Source of the DNA: Aeromonas bestiarum
GTDB taxonomy: Bacteria; Pseudomonadota; Gammaproteobacteria; Enterobacterales; Aeromonadaceae
Length of the DNA stretch: 42,260 nt
NCBI RefSeq assembly: GCF_000819745.1
Contig: NZ_CDDA01000035.1
Location: 1 to 42,260 of the forward strand
Direction of reading: 5' to 3'
A program made the translations under genes and the position numbers. The notes beneath the pieces were generated by a model. The model did no database searches. It had not been told where the DNA came from and saw nothing but the letters and a program-made list of their open reading frames with translations. Positions within the stretch are counted from its first letter, which is position 1. Every line of letters begins with the position of its first letter. Below, piece by piece: positions 24,131 to 32,030 of the stretch.

Positions 24131-24607
24131 ATGCTGAAACTTGATCGCATAGACAGGCATATTCTGGAGTTGATGCAGGAGAATGGCCGCATCAGCAACC
24201 TGGAGCTGGCCGAGCTGGTCGGGCTCTCCCCCTCCCCCTGCTCCCGCCGGGTCAAGGCGCTGGAGGATGCCGGCCTCATCGATACCCACGTCACCCTGCT
24301 CAACGCCCGCCAGCTGGGGCTGACCCTCACCGCCTACATTCACATCTCCATGGACAGACACACCCCCGAGCGGTTCGAGAATTTCGACAAGGCCATCAAG
24401 GAGCTGCCCGAGGTGCTGGAATGCGACCTCATCACCGGCAACGACGCCGACTACCAGCTCAAGGTGGTGGTGCGGGACATGGAACACTACCAGCACTTCC
24501 TGCTGGACAAGCTGACCCACATTCCGGGGGTGACCGGGGTGCGCTCCAGCTTCGTGCTGCGCCGCATCAAGCACAAGACGGCGCTGCCGCTCAATCATCT
24601 GGGGTAG
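24131..24607 (+). CDS. Lrp/AsnC family transcriptional regulator
   Basis: A 158-aa DNA-binding regulator. The N-terminal HTH (about residues 4-60) begins LDRIDRHILELMQENGRISNLELAEL and has the recognition helix in SPSPCSRRVKALEDAGLI. The C-terminal RAM/AsnC ligand domain follows, with AYIHISMDRHTPERFENFD and VLECDLITGNDADYQLKVVV, where the G-D-D loop contacts an amino acid. GGAGA lies just before the ATG. It is shorter than and different from global Lrp (164 aa, other motifs), so it is a local family member. Target unknown. A perfect 11-bp hairpin (24612-24644) and a strong terminator follow. Confidence 0.92.
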   Translation: MLKLDRIDRHILELMQENGRISNLELAELVGLSPSPCSRRVKALEDAGLIDTHVTLLNARQLGLTLTAYIHISMDRHTPERFENFDKAIKELPEVLECDLITGNDADYQLKVVVRDMEHYQHFLLDKLTHIPGVTGVRSSFVLRRIKHKTALPLNHLG

Positions 24608-24611
24608 GGTC

Positions 24612-24644
24612 TGATGGCAGAGCGGCACGCCCTCTCTGCCATCA
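24612..24644 (+). other. Perfect 11-bp stem-loop after the Lrp-type gene
   Basis: TGATGGCAGAG / CTCTGCCATCA with an 11-nt loop, 4 bp after the stop codon. There is no T run; it may protect the mRNA end, as the real terminator follows at 24664. Confidence 0.7.
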
Positions 24645-24663
24645 CGACAAAACCGATAACAAC

Positions 24664-24693
24664 AAAAAGAGGAGGCCTGAGCCTCCTCTTTTT
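24664..24693. terminator. Strong bidirectional terminator
   Basis: Stem AAAAAGAGGAGGC / GCCTCCTCTTTTT (13 bp) with loop CTGA. It ends the Lrp-type gene (+) and the small OB-fold protein gene (-). Confidence 0.93.
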
Positions 24694-24721
24694 CATTTTT
24701 GCTTGCTCGATGGCGCGTCTG

Positions 24722-25039
24722 TCAGACCGCAACCTGGCTGACATCCTGCACCTGCAAGAGCCAACCGGCCTGCTCCTGCTGGGGCTCGCCGCTGACCCGC
24801 AGCCGCTCGCCGGTTGGCACCCACTGCCCCTGGGGCAGGGCGACCAGCAGGCTCTCGCTGCCGTTGTCAAACAGCCAGCGATCTTCGCCCAGCGACTCGA
24901 TCAGATAACCTTCCATCTCCACTCTGGACTCGGCTTGCCAGGATGGCGCAACGGAATCACGGCTCTCGATGAAATCCCCCTGAACACCAAAACTGGCCAG
25001 CCCCCACAGAATGGAGAGCCCGACCAAGGATGTTTGCAT
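24722..25039 (-). CDS. Small periplasmic protein, probable OB-fold (YgiW/YdeI-like)
   Basis: A 105-aa secreted protein. ATG 25039 follows GGAG and gives a signal peptide (MQTSLVGLSILWGLASFGVQG). The mature part reads VEMEGYLIESLGEDRWLFDN, then RLRVSGEPQQEQAGWLLQVQDV. This strand pattern, with G-Y/L-F and V-x-GE, resembles the bacterial OB-fold (BOF) family of stress proteins (YgiW, YdeI). The match is by pattern only. It is a single-gene unit facing the Lrp-type gene and sharing its terminator. Confidence 0.65.
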   Translation of the reverse strand: MQTSLVGLSILWGLASFGVQGDFIESRDSVAPSWQAESRVEMEGYLIESLGEDRWLFDNGSESLLVALPQGQWVPTGERLRVSGEPQQEQAGWLLQVQDVSQVAV

Positions 25040-25132
25040 CTTGTCTCTCCTCTTTTGGAACTGTGGGGCCAGTATGGGAAGAGAAAACTGAGTACACCAT
25101 GAACAAGGTGGCAAAGTGCAGGCGAGATCGCG

Positions 25133-25157
25133 AAAAAAACCGGCCAACTGGCCGGTT
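25133..25157 (-). terminator. Terminator of the small lipoprotein gene
   Basis: Stem AACCGGCC / GGCCGGTT with loop AACT, followed by seven T on the minus strand. Confidence 0.9.
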
Positions 25158-25184
25158 GTGTAATTTTATGGCGTCTGGATCACA

Positions 25185-25412
25185 CTATTTGGCGGCTTCC
25201 TCTGCCATCCGCTCGGCTCTTGGCTTATTCGTCCACATGGCAACACCGCGATGATCCGCGCAGATCCCCTCTTCGACCACGGCCCTGACCCGGGTACCGT
25301 CCTTGCAGATCGCCTGCCAGGCATCGGCGTCGTCGATGGCCATCGAAGGGGCACGGGAACCGGAACTACAGGCGGTCAGCAACAGGGCAAACAGGGGCAA
25401 CAGGATTTTCAT
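25185..25412 (-). CDS. Small lipoprotein of unknown function
   Basis: A 75-aa predicted lipoprotein. Its signal peptide ends in lipobox LLTAC (Cys15) followed by SSGS, so it should be anchored in the outer membrane. The mature 60 residues hold two cysteines (AICKDG and EGICADH) that could form a disulphide, with charged residues between. TGAGGA lies 8-9 nt before the ATG. I do not recognise a family. It has its own terminator and lies 35 bp after the ohrR stop on the same strand, so it may be read from the ohrR transcript. Confidence 0.75.
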   Translation of the reverse strand: MKILLPLFALLLTACSSGSRAPSMAIDDADAWQAICKDGTRVRAVVEEGICADHRGVAMWTNKPRAERMAEEAAK

Positions 25413-25447
25413 GGGGTGGATCCTCAGGCTGTATGGGTCGGCTGCAC

Positions 25448-25873
25448 TCAGCGCCCCAGTTGCGCCGAGATGCGATCGCAGAGCTGCTTGAGCTGGGCCA
25501 GTTCAGCATCGGCCAGATCCACCTGATTGCGCAAGTTGTCCGCCAGGCAGCACTCCTTGACCTCCTGCTGCAGCTGACGCCCCGCCTCGGTCAGGCCGAT
25601 GCATTTTTGTCGCTCATCCTCGCTGGAGACGGTGCGGGTCAGCCAGCCCTTGCTCTCCAGTCGCTTGACGATGGGGGTCAGGGTCCCCGCATCCAGCCCA
25701 GTCTCCTGCCCTATCTCCTTGAGACTGACCTCATCCCGCGCCCACAGCGACAGCATCACCAGATACTGGGTATAGGTGAGATCCAGCTTGTCCAGCAGCG
25801 GCCGGTAGGCCCGCATCACGGCATTGGAGGCGCTGTAGAGGGCAAAACAGACCTGCTTTTTCAATTCACTCAT
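25448..25873 (-). CDS. ohrR: Organic-hydroperoxide-sensing MarR-type repressor
   Basis: A 141-aa winged-helix repressor. The N-terminal block QVCFALYSASNAV carries the reactive sensor cysteine (Cys9), followed by the family block YRPLLDKLDLTYTQYLVM with the tyrosines that hydrogen-bond it. The HTH is SLKEIGQETGLDAGTLTPIVKRLE and the wing is SSEDERQK. Oxidation of the Cys releases DNA and induces ohr. Start ATG 25873 follows GAGGTG; the upstream extension in the open frame runs through the operator region and is not coding. It is divergent from ohr, with a direct repeat between them. A TATACT box (minus strand, about 25909) probably serves its promoter. Confidence 0.93.
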   Translation of the reverse strand: MSELKKQVCFALYSASNAVMRAYRPLLDKLDLTYTQYLVMLSLWARDEVSLKEIGQETGLDAGTLTPIVKRLESKGWLTRTVSSEDERQKCIGLTEAGRQLQQEVKECCLADNLRNQVDLADAELAQLKQLCDRISAQLGR

Positions 25874-25933
25874 GGGGGCACCTCGCTGACGACTGGGGCC
25901 AGTATACCTCAGGAAAATTGGGGGTCGAATAAT

Positions 25934-25947
25934 TTGCACACAAAACA
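25934..25947. promoter_or_regulatory. Operator-like repeat 1 in the ohrR-ohr intergenic region
   Basis: TTGCACACAAAACA, repeated identically at 25987. The core TTGCACACAA has the TTG...CAA symmetry seen in OhrR operators. It is nearest the ohrR promoter. Confidence 0.65.
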
Positions 25948-25986
25948 GTTGTCAGCCTCCGCTTTCAGGATTAGTCTGAATTTAGC

Positions 25987-26000
25987 TTGCACACAAAACA
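25987..26000. promoter_or_regulatory. Operator-like repeat 2 in the ohrR-ohr intergenic region
   Basis: A second exact TTGCACACAAAACA, 53 bp (five helical turns) from the first and 16 bp before the ohr start. A candidate ohr promoter (TTGTCA-17-TAGTCT, 25949-25977) lies between the two copies. Confidence 0.65.
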
Positions 26001-26016
26001 AATCAGAGACCCCGAC

Positions 26017-26463
26017 ATGAAGACACTCTATCGCACTCAAGCCATCGCCCAGGCTGGCCGCAACGGTGAGGTTCACACCCTGGACAACAGCCTGCAGCTG
26101 GCACTGGCCCTGCCGACCGCCCTCGGCGGCGACGGCAAGGGCAACAACCCGGAGCAACTGCTGGCCGCCGGTTATGCCGCCTGCTTCTCCAATGCACTGA
26201 TCCACGTGGCCCAAAAACTCGGCACGCCCCTCTCCAGCGCCCCCGTCACCGCCGGCGTCGAATTGCTGGCGCTGGCCGATGGCCGCTTCAACTTCGCCAT
26301 CACGCTGGACGTGGCGCTCGCCGCAGCGCAGCCTGAACAGGCGGCGCAGGCCGAGCAGATAGTGCGGCTGGCCCATCAGACCTGCCCCTTCTCCAACGCC
26401 ATGCGGGGCAATGTCGTCACCCGGTTGCTGCTCAACGGCGCCCCGCTGAATGAGACGGCGTGA
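26017..26463 (+). CDS. ohr: Organic hydroperoxide reductase Ohr
   Basis: A 148-aa cytosolic thiol peroxidase of the OsmC/Ohr family that reduces organic and fatty-acid hydroperoxides. Both catalytic cysteines are present: Cys56 in GYAACFSNAL and Cys123 in HQTCPFSNAMRGNV. The conserved Arg-bearing N-terminal region and the NPEQLLAAGYAACF block are also clear. Length is the norm. ATG 26017 has a weak ribosome-binding site (AGAGA); starts upstream fall in the operator. It is divergent from its regulator ohrR. The CurA-like reductase follows 82 bp later on the same strand with no terminator between, so the two may be co-induced. Confidence 0.95.
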   Translation: MKTLYRTQAIAQAGRNGEVHTLDNSLQLALALPTALGGDGKGNNPEQLLAAGYAACFSNALIHVAQKLGTPLSSAPVTAGVELLALADGRFNFAITLDVALAAAQPEQAAQAEQIVRLAHQTCPFSNAMRGNVVTRLLLNGAPLNETA

Positions 26464-26545
26464 ACGAGTTCAGCCTCAACCCATTGGAAATAGCCATGCT
26501 GGCGACTCGCAGGTTGCCAACCCCCCTCGAACTGGAGAAAAAACC

Positions 26546-27550
26546 ATGAATCAGCTTAGCCATCAGATCCAGCTGCTGCGTCGCCCGGTCGGCCTGCCCA
26601 GTCTGGCCGATTTCACCCTGGCCGAGGTCGCCCTGCCCGAGTTGCAGGAAGGGGAGGTGCGGGTCACCAACCAGTGGCTGTCGGTGGATCCCTACATGCG
26701 CGGTCGCATGAGCGACGCCAAGAGCTATGTGCCACCCTTCGCCCTGAACGGCCCGCTCGATGGCGGCGCCATCGGCGTGGTGGAGGCCTCGCGCCACCCG
26801 GACTTCGCGGTGGGCGACCGGGTGAGCAGCATGCTGGGCTGGCGCGACAGCTTTGTCGCCAACGGCGCCCAGCTGACCCGCCTGCCCGACACACGCTTGC
26901 CACCCCAACTCTTTCTCGGCGCCCTCGGCATGCCGGGCATGACCGCCTGGACCGGGCTCAACCGCATCGCCAAACTGCAGGCCGGTGAAACCGTGCTGGT
27001 GTCGGCCGCCTCCGGCGCCGTCGGCTCCATGGTGGTGCAGCTCGCCAAACGGGCGGGGGCCCGCGTCATCGGCTCCACCGGCTCGGCCGACAAGGTCGCC
27101 TATCTCAAAACGCTCGGTGCCGACGAGGTGATCAACTATCGCGAAATTCAGGATCTCGATGCCGAGCTGGCGCGGCTCGCCCCGGAAGGGATCCACGTCT
27201 ACTTCGAGAACGTGGGGGGCGCAATGCTGGACGCAGCCCTCAACAACATGGCGGTGCACGGTCGCATCGTGATGTGCGGCCTCATCGAGCAGTACAACAG
27301 CAAGGGCGAGGCGAGCGGCCCGCGCAACCTATCCCAGGTGATCCGCAAGCGCCTCACCATGCAGGGGCTCATCGTATTCGAACACTGGCAGCACTACGGC
27401 GAGTTTCTGGCCGAGGTGACTCCCGCCTTCGACGCCGGTGTACTGCAGGCCGAAGAGACCGTCTATCAGGGGCTGGCCAGCATGCCGCAGGCTTTCATCG
27501 GTCTGTTCGAGGGGCGCAACACAGGCAAGATGCTGGTCAAGCTGGACTGA
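26546..27550 (+). CDS. curA: NADPH-dependent oxidoreductase, CurA/leukotriene B4 dehydrogenase type
   Basis: A 334-aa cytosolic zinc-free medium-chain reductase. The N-terminal domain has VRVTNQWLSVDPYMRGRM, typical of the CurA/PTGR family. The NADP site is GETVLVSAASGAVGSMVVQLAK, followed by the conserved Lys in DKVAYLKTLGADEVINY. The C-terminus has GLIVFEHW and GRNTGKMLVKL. E. coli CurA (YncB) reduces curcumin and other alpha,beta-unsaturated carbonyls. ATG 26546 follows GGAG. Its place behind ohr suggests removal of reactive aldehydes and enones that arise from lipid peroxides. It ends in a strong terminator. Confidence 0.9.
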   Translation: MNQLSHQIQLLRRPVGLPSLADFTLAEVALPELQEGEVRVTNQWLSVDPYMRGRMSDAKSYVPPFALNGPLDGGAIGVVEASRHPDFAVGDRVSSMLGWRDSFVANGAQLTRLPDTRLPPQLFLGALGMPGMTAWTGLNRIAKLQAGETVLVSAASGAVGSMVVQLAKRAGARVIGSTGSADKVAYLKTLGADEVINYREIQDLDAELARLAPEGIHVYFENVGGAMLDAALNNMAVHGRIVMCGLIEQYNSKGEASGPRNLSQVIRKRLTMQGLIVFEHWQHYGEFLAEVTPAFDAGVLQAEETVYQGLASMPQAFIGLFEGRNTGKMLVKLD

Positions 27551-27590
27551 TCCGCAGCACTGGCGCCTCACGCCGCAGACTGCTTGCATG

Positions 27591-27625
27591 ACGGGCCCAT
27601 CCGCCCTAAGGTGGGCCCGTTTTTT
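27591..27625 (+). terminator. Terminator of the CurA-like gene
   Basis: Stem ACGGGCCCA / TGGGCCCGT with a 12-nt loop, followed by six T on the plus strand. Confidence 0.9.
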
Positions 27626-27656
27626 ATGGTCTGTCTCGTCTTTGCAAGGAGCTCAT

Positions 27657-28100
27657 ATGTCTACTCCCTATCCCCGCGTCGGTGTCGGCGTCATCTTGAC
27701 CAACCGTCAGGGCCAGGTGCTGCTTGGCAAGCGCAAGGGCAGCCACGCCCCCTACTGGTCCATCGCCGGCGGCCATCTGGAACTGGGTGAGAGCTTCGAG
27801 TCGGCGGCGATCCGCGAAGTGGCCGAGGAGACGGGTTTTCGGATCAGCAATCCCAGCGTCATCGCCGTCACCAACAACCTGGAGACCTGGCGCGAGAGCG
27901 GGCTGCATTACATCTCTGTCACCCTGCTGGCCCAGGTGGAAGGAGAGCCGCAACTGCTGGAGCCGGATAAGTGTGAAGGCTGGATCTGGTGTGACCCGCA
28001 CAATCTGCCGGAGCCTCACTTCGATGCCAGTCGCCAATCGATAGCCTGCTGGCTGGCCGGTCGTTGCTATCTGCCACAACCAGGCCAGCCGACGGAGTGA
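27657..28100 (+). CDS. Nudix hydrolase
   Basis: A 147-aa pyrophosphohydrolase. The Nudix box is complete at residues 39-61: G-x5-E-x7-REVAEETGF, with Glu57 and Glu58 as metal ligands. N-terminal RVGVGVILTNRQGQVLLGKRKG and WSIAGGHLELGE resemble the NUDT15/MutT-like group that cleans nucleoside triphosphates, for example methylated or oxidised guanine nucleotides. AAGGAG lies 6 nt before the ATG. It is probably a single gene: a terminator precedes it, and direct repeats that look like chrA control sites follow. Substrate not certain. Confidence 0.92.
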   Translation: MSTPYPRVGVGVILTNRQGQVLLGKRKGSHAPYWSIAGGHLELGESFESAAIREVAEETGFRISNPSVIAVTNNLETWRESGLHYISVTLLAQVEGEPQLLEPDKCEGWIWCDPHNLPEPHFDASRQSIACWLAGRCYLPQPGQPTE

Positions 28101-28151
28101 TCATTGCCTGCCGGCAGACAAGGCGCGGCTACCTGCCAGCAGCCCCCCTGA

Positions 28152-28204
28152 TTTGTCATAAAAAAGTCACCGCTTTGTCATATCATCGGGGTCGATGATG
28201 ACAA
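28152..28204. promoter_or_regulatory. Repeated TTGTCAT sites upstream of the chromate transporter
   Basis: TTTGTCATA occurs at 28152-28160 and 28174-28182 (22 bp, two helical turns apart). ATGACAA, the reverse complement of the core, occurs at 28198-28204, just before the chrA ribosome-binding site. These could be operator sites; I cannot assign a factor, and no regulator gene is adjacent. Confidence 0.4.
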
Positions 28205-28219
28205 CGAGGGAGTGATCAG

Positions 28220-29374
28220 GTGGGGCAGGTATTCATTCAGTTTTTGTGGTTGGGCTGCGTCAGCTTCGGCGGACCCGCCGCCCATATCGGCTATTTCCAG
28301 CGCACCTTCGTCGAGCGGCTAGGCTGGCTGACCCAAGCAGAATTCGCCCAATTGCTGGCGCTGTGCCAGTTGCTGCCGGGCCCCGCCTCCAGCCAGCTCG
28401 GCTTCGCCATCGGCCGCCAGCGGGCAGGCCTGGGCGGCGCACTGGCCGCCTTTATCGGCTTTACCCTGCCCTCATTTCTGTTGTTGCTGGCCGCCGCCAT
28501 CGGGGTAGGGCAACTCACGGCCAATGTCTGGCTGGATGCCGCCCTGCACGGCCTCAAGCTGCTGGCTCTGGTGGTGGTCGCGGATGCGGTACTCACCATG
28601 AGCCGCCAGTTCTGCAAGACGGTGCAGGCCCAGGGGATCATGGTGGCGACCGCCGCTGCGCTCTGGTGGCAACCCGGCCTGCTGACCCAGCTCGTCATGC
28701 TGGCGGGGGCCGCTCTGCTCTGCGCCCGCATGGGGGCGCCGCAAGTACCAGGCTCTCAGCCCTCGCCCGCTCAACCAATGCCTCTGCGCCAGCCCCACTG
28801 GCCCACCCTGCTGCTGTTTGCCCTGTTGTTTGTCGGCCTGCCGCTGCTGGCCACCGACACCGCCAGCCAGCTGGTTGCCGACTTCTACCGGGCAGGCAGC
28901 CTGGTGTTTGGCGGCGGCCACGTGGTGCTGCCCCTGCTGGCCGAGAGCGTGGGCCACAGCCTCAGCCAGCAGCAATTGCTGACCGGCTACAGCCTGGCCC
29001 AGCTGGTGCCCGGCCCCATGTTCACCCTGGCCAGCTACCTCGGCGCTCAACTGCTGCCGGCCACACCGCTGGCGGGTGCCCTGCTGGCGACCCTGGCGCT
29101 GTTCCTGCCCGGCTTTCTGCTGTTGTGGGCCCTGGGGCCCTGCTGGCAAAGCTGGCTGGCTCGCCCTAGGCTGGCAGGAGCCGTGACCGGCATCAACGCC
29201 GCCGTGGTGGGTCTGCTGCTGGCCGCTCTCTATCAGCCGGTGTGGCAGAGTGCCGTGCTGGCTCCCACCGATCTGGCGCTGGCCGCCGTCGGCTTCTATC
29301 TGCTGCGCGTCATCAGGCTGCCCATACTGGCGCTCGCCGGACTGCTGGTGGGGGCTGCCATGCTGCTGGCCTGA
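28220..29374 (+). CDS. chrA: Chromate transporter family protein (ChrA)
   Basis: A 384-aa inner-membrane protein of the CHR superfamily with about ten helices in two homologous halves. The first half has LGCVSFGGPAAHIGYF and LCQLLPGPASSQ; the second has GSLVFGGGHVVLPLL and LAQLVPGPMFTLASYLG. Both G-G-P and PGP motifs are as expected for the long-chain ChrA type. The known role is proton-driven chromate (and perhaps sulphate-like anion) efflux. The start is GTG 28220, preceded by GAGGGAG at 8 nt; no ATG fits. No chrB regulator is present. Specificity is unproven for chromosomal members such as this. Confidence 0.87.
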   Translation: MGQVFIQFLWLGCVSFGGPAAHIGYFQRTFVERLGWLTQAEFAQLLALCQLLPGPASSQLGFAIGRQRAGLGGALAAFIGFTLPSFLLLLAAAIGVGQLTANVWLDAALHGLKLLALVVVADAVLTMSRQFCKTVQAQGIMVATAAALWWQPGLLTQLVMLAGAALLCARMGAPQVPGSQPSPAQPMPLRQPHWPTLLLFALLFVGLPLLATDTASQLVADFYRAGSLVFGGGHVVLPLLAESVGHSLSQQQLLTGYSLAQLVPGPMFTLASYLGAQLLPATPLAGALLATLALFLPGFLLLWALGPCWQSWLARPRLAGAVTGINAAVVGLLLAALYQPVWQSAVLAPTDLALAAVGFYLLRVIRLPILALAGLLVGAAMLLA

Positions 29375-29389
29375 CGGGCCAGGCGCCAT

Positions 29390-29427
29390 AAAAAACGGCG
29401 CCCCTGTTGGCAGGGGCGCCGTTTTTT
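29390..29427. terminator. Strong bidirectional terminator between chrA and msrB
   Basis: A 17-bp stem (AAAAAACGGCGCCCCTG and its complement) with loop TTGG, T runs on both strands. Confidence 0.95.
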
Positions 29428-29445
29428 CATGTTCAAGCTGGTTGC

Positions 29446-29832
29446 TCAGGCCTCGGGATCGAAATCCAGACTCAGGCTGTTGACGCAGTAGCGCTGACCG
29501 GTTTCGGTCGGTCCGTCCGGGAAGACGTGGCCGAGGTGGGAGCCGCACTGACTGCAGGTGATCTCCACCCGCTTCATGCCGTGGCTGCCATCCTCTGTGT
29601 AGGTCACGGTCCCCTCGATGGCACGATCGAACGAAGGCCAGCCGCAGCCGGAGTCAAACTTGGCCTCTGAGTGAAACAGCACGCTCTTGCAGCAGACGCA
29701 GAGATAGTCGCCACTCTTGCGGTTGTGGAGCAGGGCGCCGCTGTAGGGCTGCTCGGTGCCTTTCTCCCAGCAGACGCGAAACTGTTCCGCACTCAGCTTG
29801 TTGCGCCACTGCTCAGGATTCTTGTTGCTCAT
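29446..29832 (-). CDS. msrB: Peptide methionine (R)-S-oxide reductase
   Basis: A 128-aa cytosolic repair enzyme that reduces methionine-R-sulphoxide in proteins. The catalytic cysteine is Cys116 in RYCVNSLSL. The structural zinc site is formed by two CxxC pairs (Cys45/Cys48 and Cys93/Cys96). SGCGWPSF supplies the second reducing Cys63 and the substrate Trp. Length and motifs match the family closely. AAGGAG lies 6 nt before the ATG. It lies 57 bp downstream of glgX on the same strand without a visible terminator, so some read-through from the glycogen operon is possible, though function is unrelated. It shares a terminator with chrA. Confidence 0.96.
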   Translation of the reverse strand: MSNKNPEQWRNKLSAEQFRVCWEKGTEQPYSGALLHNRKSGDYLCVCCKSVLFHSEAKFDSGCGWPSFDRAIEGTVTYTEDGSHGMKRVEITCSQCGSHLGHVFPDGPTETGQRYCVNSLSLDFDPEA

Positions 29833-29888
29833 ATCGACTCCTTGCCATTTATCACGGCGCCCAGCATACCCAGCCAGGCCGCTTTGCT

Positions 29889-32030
29889 CTACCCCGCCAG
29901 CGGGAACTGTGATCCGGTTGGCAACACGGCAGCAACATCCGGCATGGCGACCACCCCCTCTTCGGCCAGCGCCACCGCCGTCAGGGCGACCCGCTCCAGC
30001 AACTTGAGGGAGTGGGCCCGGCCAACCGCCACCTGACGCTTGATGTCATCGGGCAGGAACGGCAGGCCGTCGTTGGTGGCCGTGTCTATGGTCTGGATCC
30101 ACTCCAGCCCCTCCCCCGGCGGTGGCAGGCGGAACTGGATGTCGTAGTCGCTGGCGTTGAACAGCACGTACCAGCGCTCCCCCTCGCATAGCTGCATGCC
30201 GATATCCATGGCAAACGCCTGCCCCATGGGTGCGTGCCAATCCTGATCGGTGAGCTGATGACCATCCGGGTGATACCAGTTGACCTGATGGCAGCTGGTG
30301 GGCGCCCCGTTCCAGCTGTCATCGCTCAGCTGCAGATTGGCGAAGACGGTCGATTCCGCCCGCAGCGCCATCATCTGCTGGGTGAAGGCGAGCAGCCGCT
30401 CGTCTTCCGGCCGCCACTGCCAGTTGACCCAGCTGATCTGGTTGTCCTGACAGTAGGCGTTGTTGTTGCCCAGCTGGCTGCGGCCCATCTCGTCCCCGGC
30501 CAGGAAGTGCGGCGTGCCCTGGGAGAGCAGCAGGGTGGCGATCAGGTTGCGCTTCTGCTGCTGGCGCAGGTTGTTCACTCTGGGATCGAGCGTCGGCCCC
30601 TCCACACCGTGGTTGTTGGAGAGGTTGTTGCCGTGGCCGTCCCGGTTGTCCTCGCCGTTGGCCTGGTTGTGGCGCTGGTTGTAGGAAACCAGGTCCTCCA
30701 GGGTGAAGCCATCGTGATAGCAGAGGTAGTTGACGCTGGTGTGGGGCGCACGCCAGTTCTTGGGGAAGAGATCCCGCGATCCCACCAGCCGGGTGGCGAA
30801 ATCCCCCATCTTGCCGGCATCACCGCGCCAGAAGGCGCGTACCGTGTCGCGATAGCGGTCGTTGATCTCCAGCCACTGGCTCGGGAACTGGCCGAGCCGA
30901 TAGCCGAACGGTCCTATGTCCCAGGGCTCGGCGATGAGTTTCACTCGCGCCAGCACGGGATCCGCCATCATGGCCTTGAAGAAGGCCCCCATGGGATCGA
31001 ACTCGCCCGCCTCCCGCGCCAGGGTCACCGCCAGATCGAAGCGGAAACCGTCCACCTGCATCTCGGTCACCCAGTAGCGCAGCGCATCCAGCACCAGCCG
31101 CAGGCTGTTGGGGTGATCCAGGTTGACGCTGTTGCCACAGCCGGTGACGTTGGCGTGACGGCCGTAGTCGGGGCCGTGGGCGCCCGCCTCGAAGGCGTAG
31201 TAACCCGCGTTGTCGAACCCCTTGAACGACAGCATGGGGCCGTCAAAACCGGATTCGGCTGTGTGGTTGTAGACCACGTCCAGTATCACCTCGAGCCCGG
31301 CCCTGTGCAGCTCGCGCACCATGGTCTTGAACTCGGTCACCGCCTCCCCCGCACCGTAACGCGGCTCGGGGGCGAAGAAGGCGATGGGGTTGTAGCCCCA
31401 GTAGTTGGTGAGCCCCAGCTGCTCCAGCCTGGGCTCGGACATGAAGGCCGCCACCGGCATCAGCTGCACCGAGGTGATGCCGAGGGACTTCAGATGCTCA
31501 AGGATGAGCGGGTGACAGATGCCGAGGTAGGTGCCGCGCAGCTCGCTCGGCACCCCCTTATGCTGGCGGGTGAAGCCCTTGACGTGGGTTTCATAGATGA
31601 CGGTGCGCTCTGACGGGATGTCGGGCTTGCCTACCCCCTGCCAGTCGAAGGCGTCATCCACCACCACGGACTTGGCCACCATGGCCGCACTGTCCCCCTC
31701 ATACAGCTTGTCGTCCCAATGGGTCGCCCGGCTGAGCGCCCTGGCATAGGGGTCGATCAGCAGCTTCTGCGGATCGAACAGCATCCCATCCTGGGGCGTG
31801 CCATGCACCCGATAGCCATAACGCTGACCGGCCTTGACGCCGCGCACGTAACCGAAGCGATACTGGCCGCGGCGGCCGGGCAGCGCCAGCCGGGCCAGCT
31901 CCTGCTCCTGCTCGTCGAACAGGCAGAGCTCCACCTTGTCCGATTGCGGGGCCCAGACGCAGAAGTGACAACCCGTCTCATCGAGCAGGGCACCCAGCGG
32001 GTGGTCCTGCCCCTTTTCCATTGCAAACAT
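29889..32030 (-). CDS. glgX: Glycogen debranching enzyme GlgX
   Basis: A 713-aa cytosolic GH13 enzyme that hydrolyses alpha-1,6 branches left after phosphorylase action on glycogen. It has an N-terminal CBM48 domain (CVWAPQSDKVELCLFD), then the (beta/alpha)8 barrel with DVVYNHT, the nucleophile Asp in VDGFRFDLA, the acid Glu in LIAEPWD and YHDGFTLEDL. GEDNRDGHGNN is typical of GlgX and TreX. Length is slightly above that of E. coli GlgX (657 aa). ATG 32030 overlaps the glgB stop in TGATG, with AGGAG before it. This is third in the malQ-glgB-glgX operon. Synthesis genes glgC and glgA are not in the window. Confidence 0.95.
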   Translation of the reverse strand: MFAMEKGQDHPLGALLDETGCHFCVWAPQSDKVELCLFDEQEQELARLALPGRRGQYRFGYVRGVKAGQRYGYRVHGTPQDGMLFDPQKLLIDPYARALSRATHWDDKLYEGDSAAMVAKSVVVDDAFDWQGVGKPDIPSERTVIYETHVKGFTRQHKGVPSELRGTYLGICHPLILEHLKSLGITSVQLMPVAAFMSEPRLEQLGLTNYWGYNPIAFFAPEPRYGAGEAVTEFKTMVRELHRAGLEVILDVVYNHTAESGFDGPMLSFKGFDNAGYYAFEAGAHGPDYGRHANVTGCGNSVNLDHPNSLRLVLDALRYWVTEMQVDGFRFDLAVTLAREAGEFDPMGAFFKAMMADPVLARVKLIAEPWDIGPFGYRLGQFPSQWLEINDRYRDTVRAFWRGDAGKMGDFATRLVGSRDLFPKNWRAPHTSVNYLCYHDGFTLEDLVSYNQRHNQANGEDNRDGHGNNLSNNHGVEGPTLDPRVNNLRQQQKRNLIATLLLSQGTPHFLAGDEMGRSQLGNNNAYCQDNQISWVNWQWRPEDERLLAFTQQMMALRAESTVFANLQLSDDSWNGAPTSCHQVNWYHPDGHQLTDQDWHAPMGQAFAMDIGMQLCEGERWYVLFNASDYDIQFRLPPPGEGLEWIQTIDTATNDGLPFLPDDIKRQVAVGRAHSLKLLERVALTAVALAEEGVVAMPDVAAVLPTGSQFPLAG

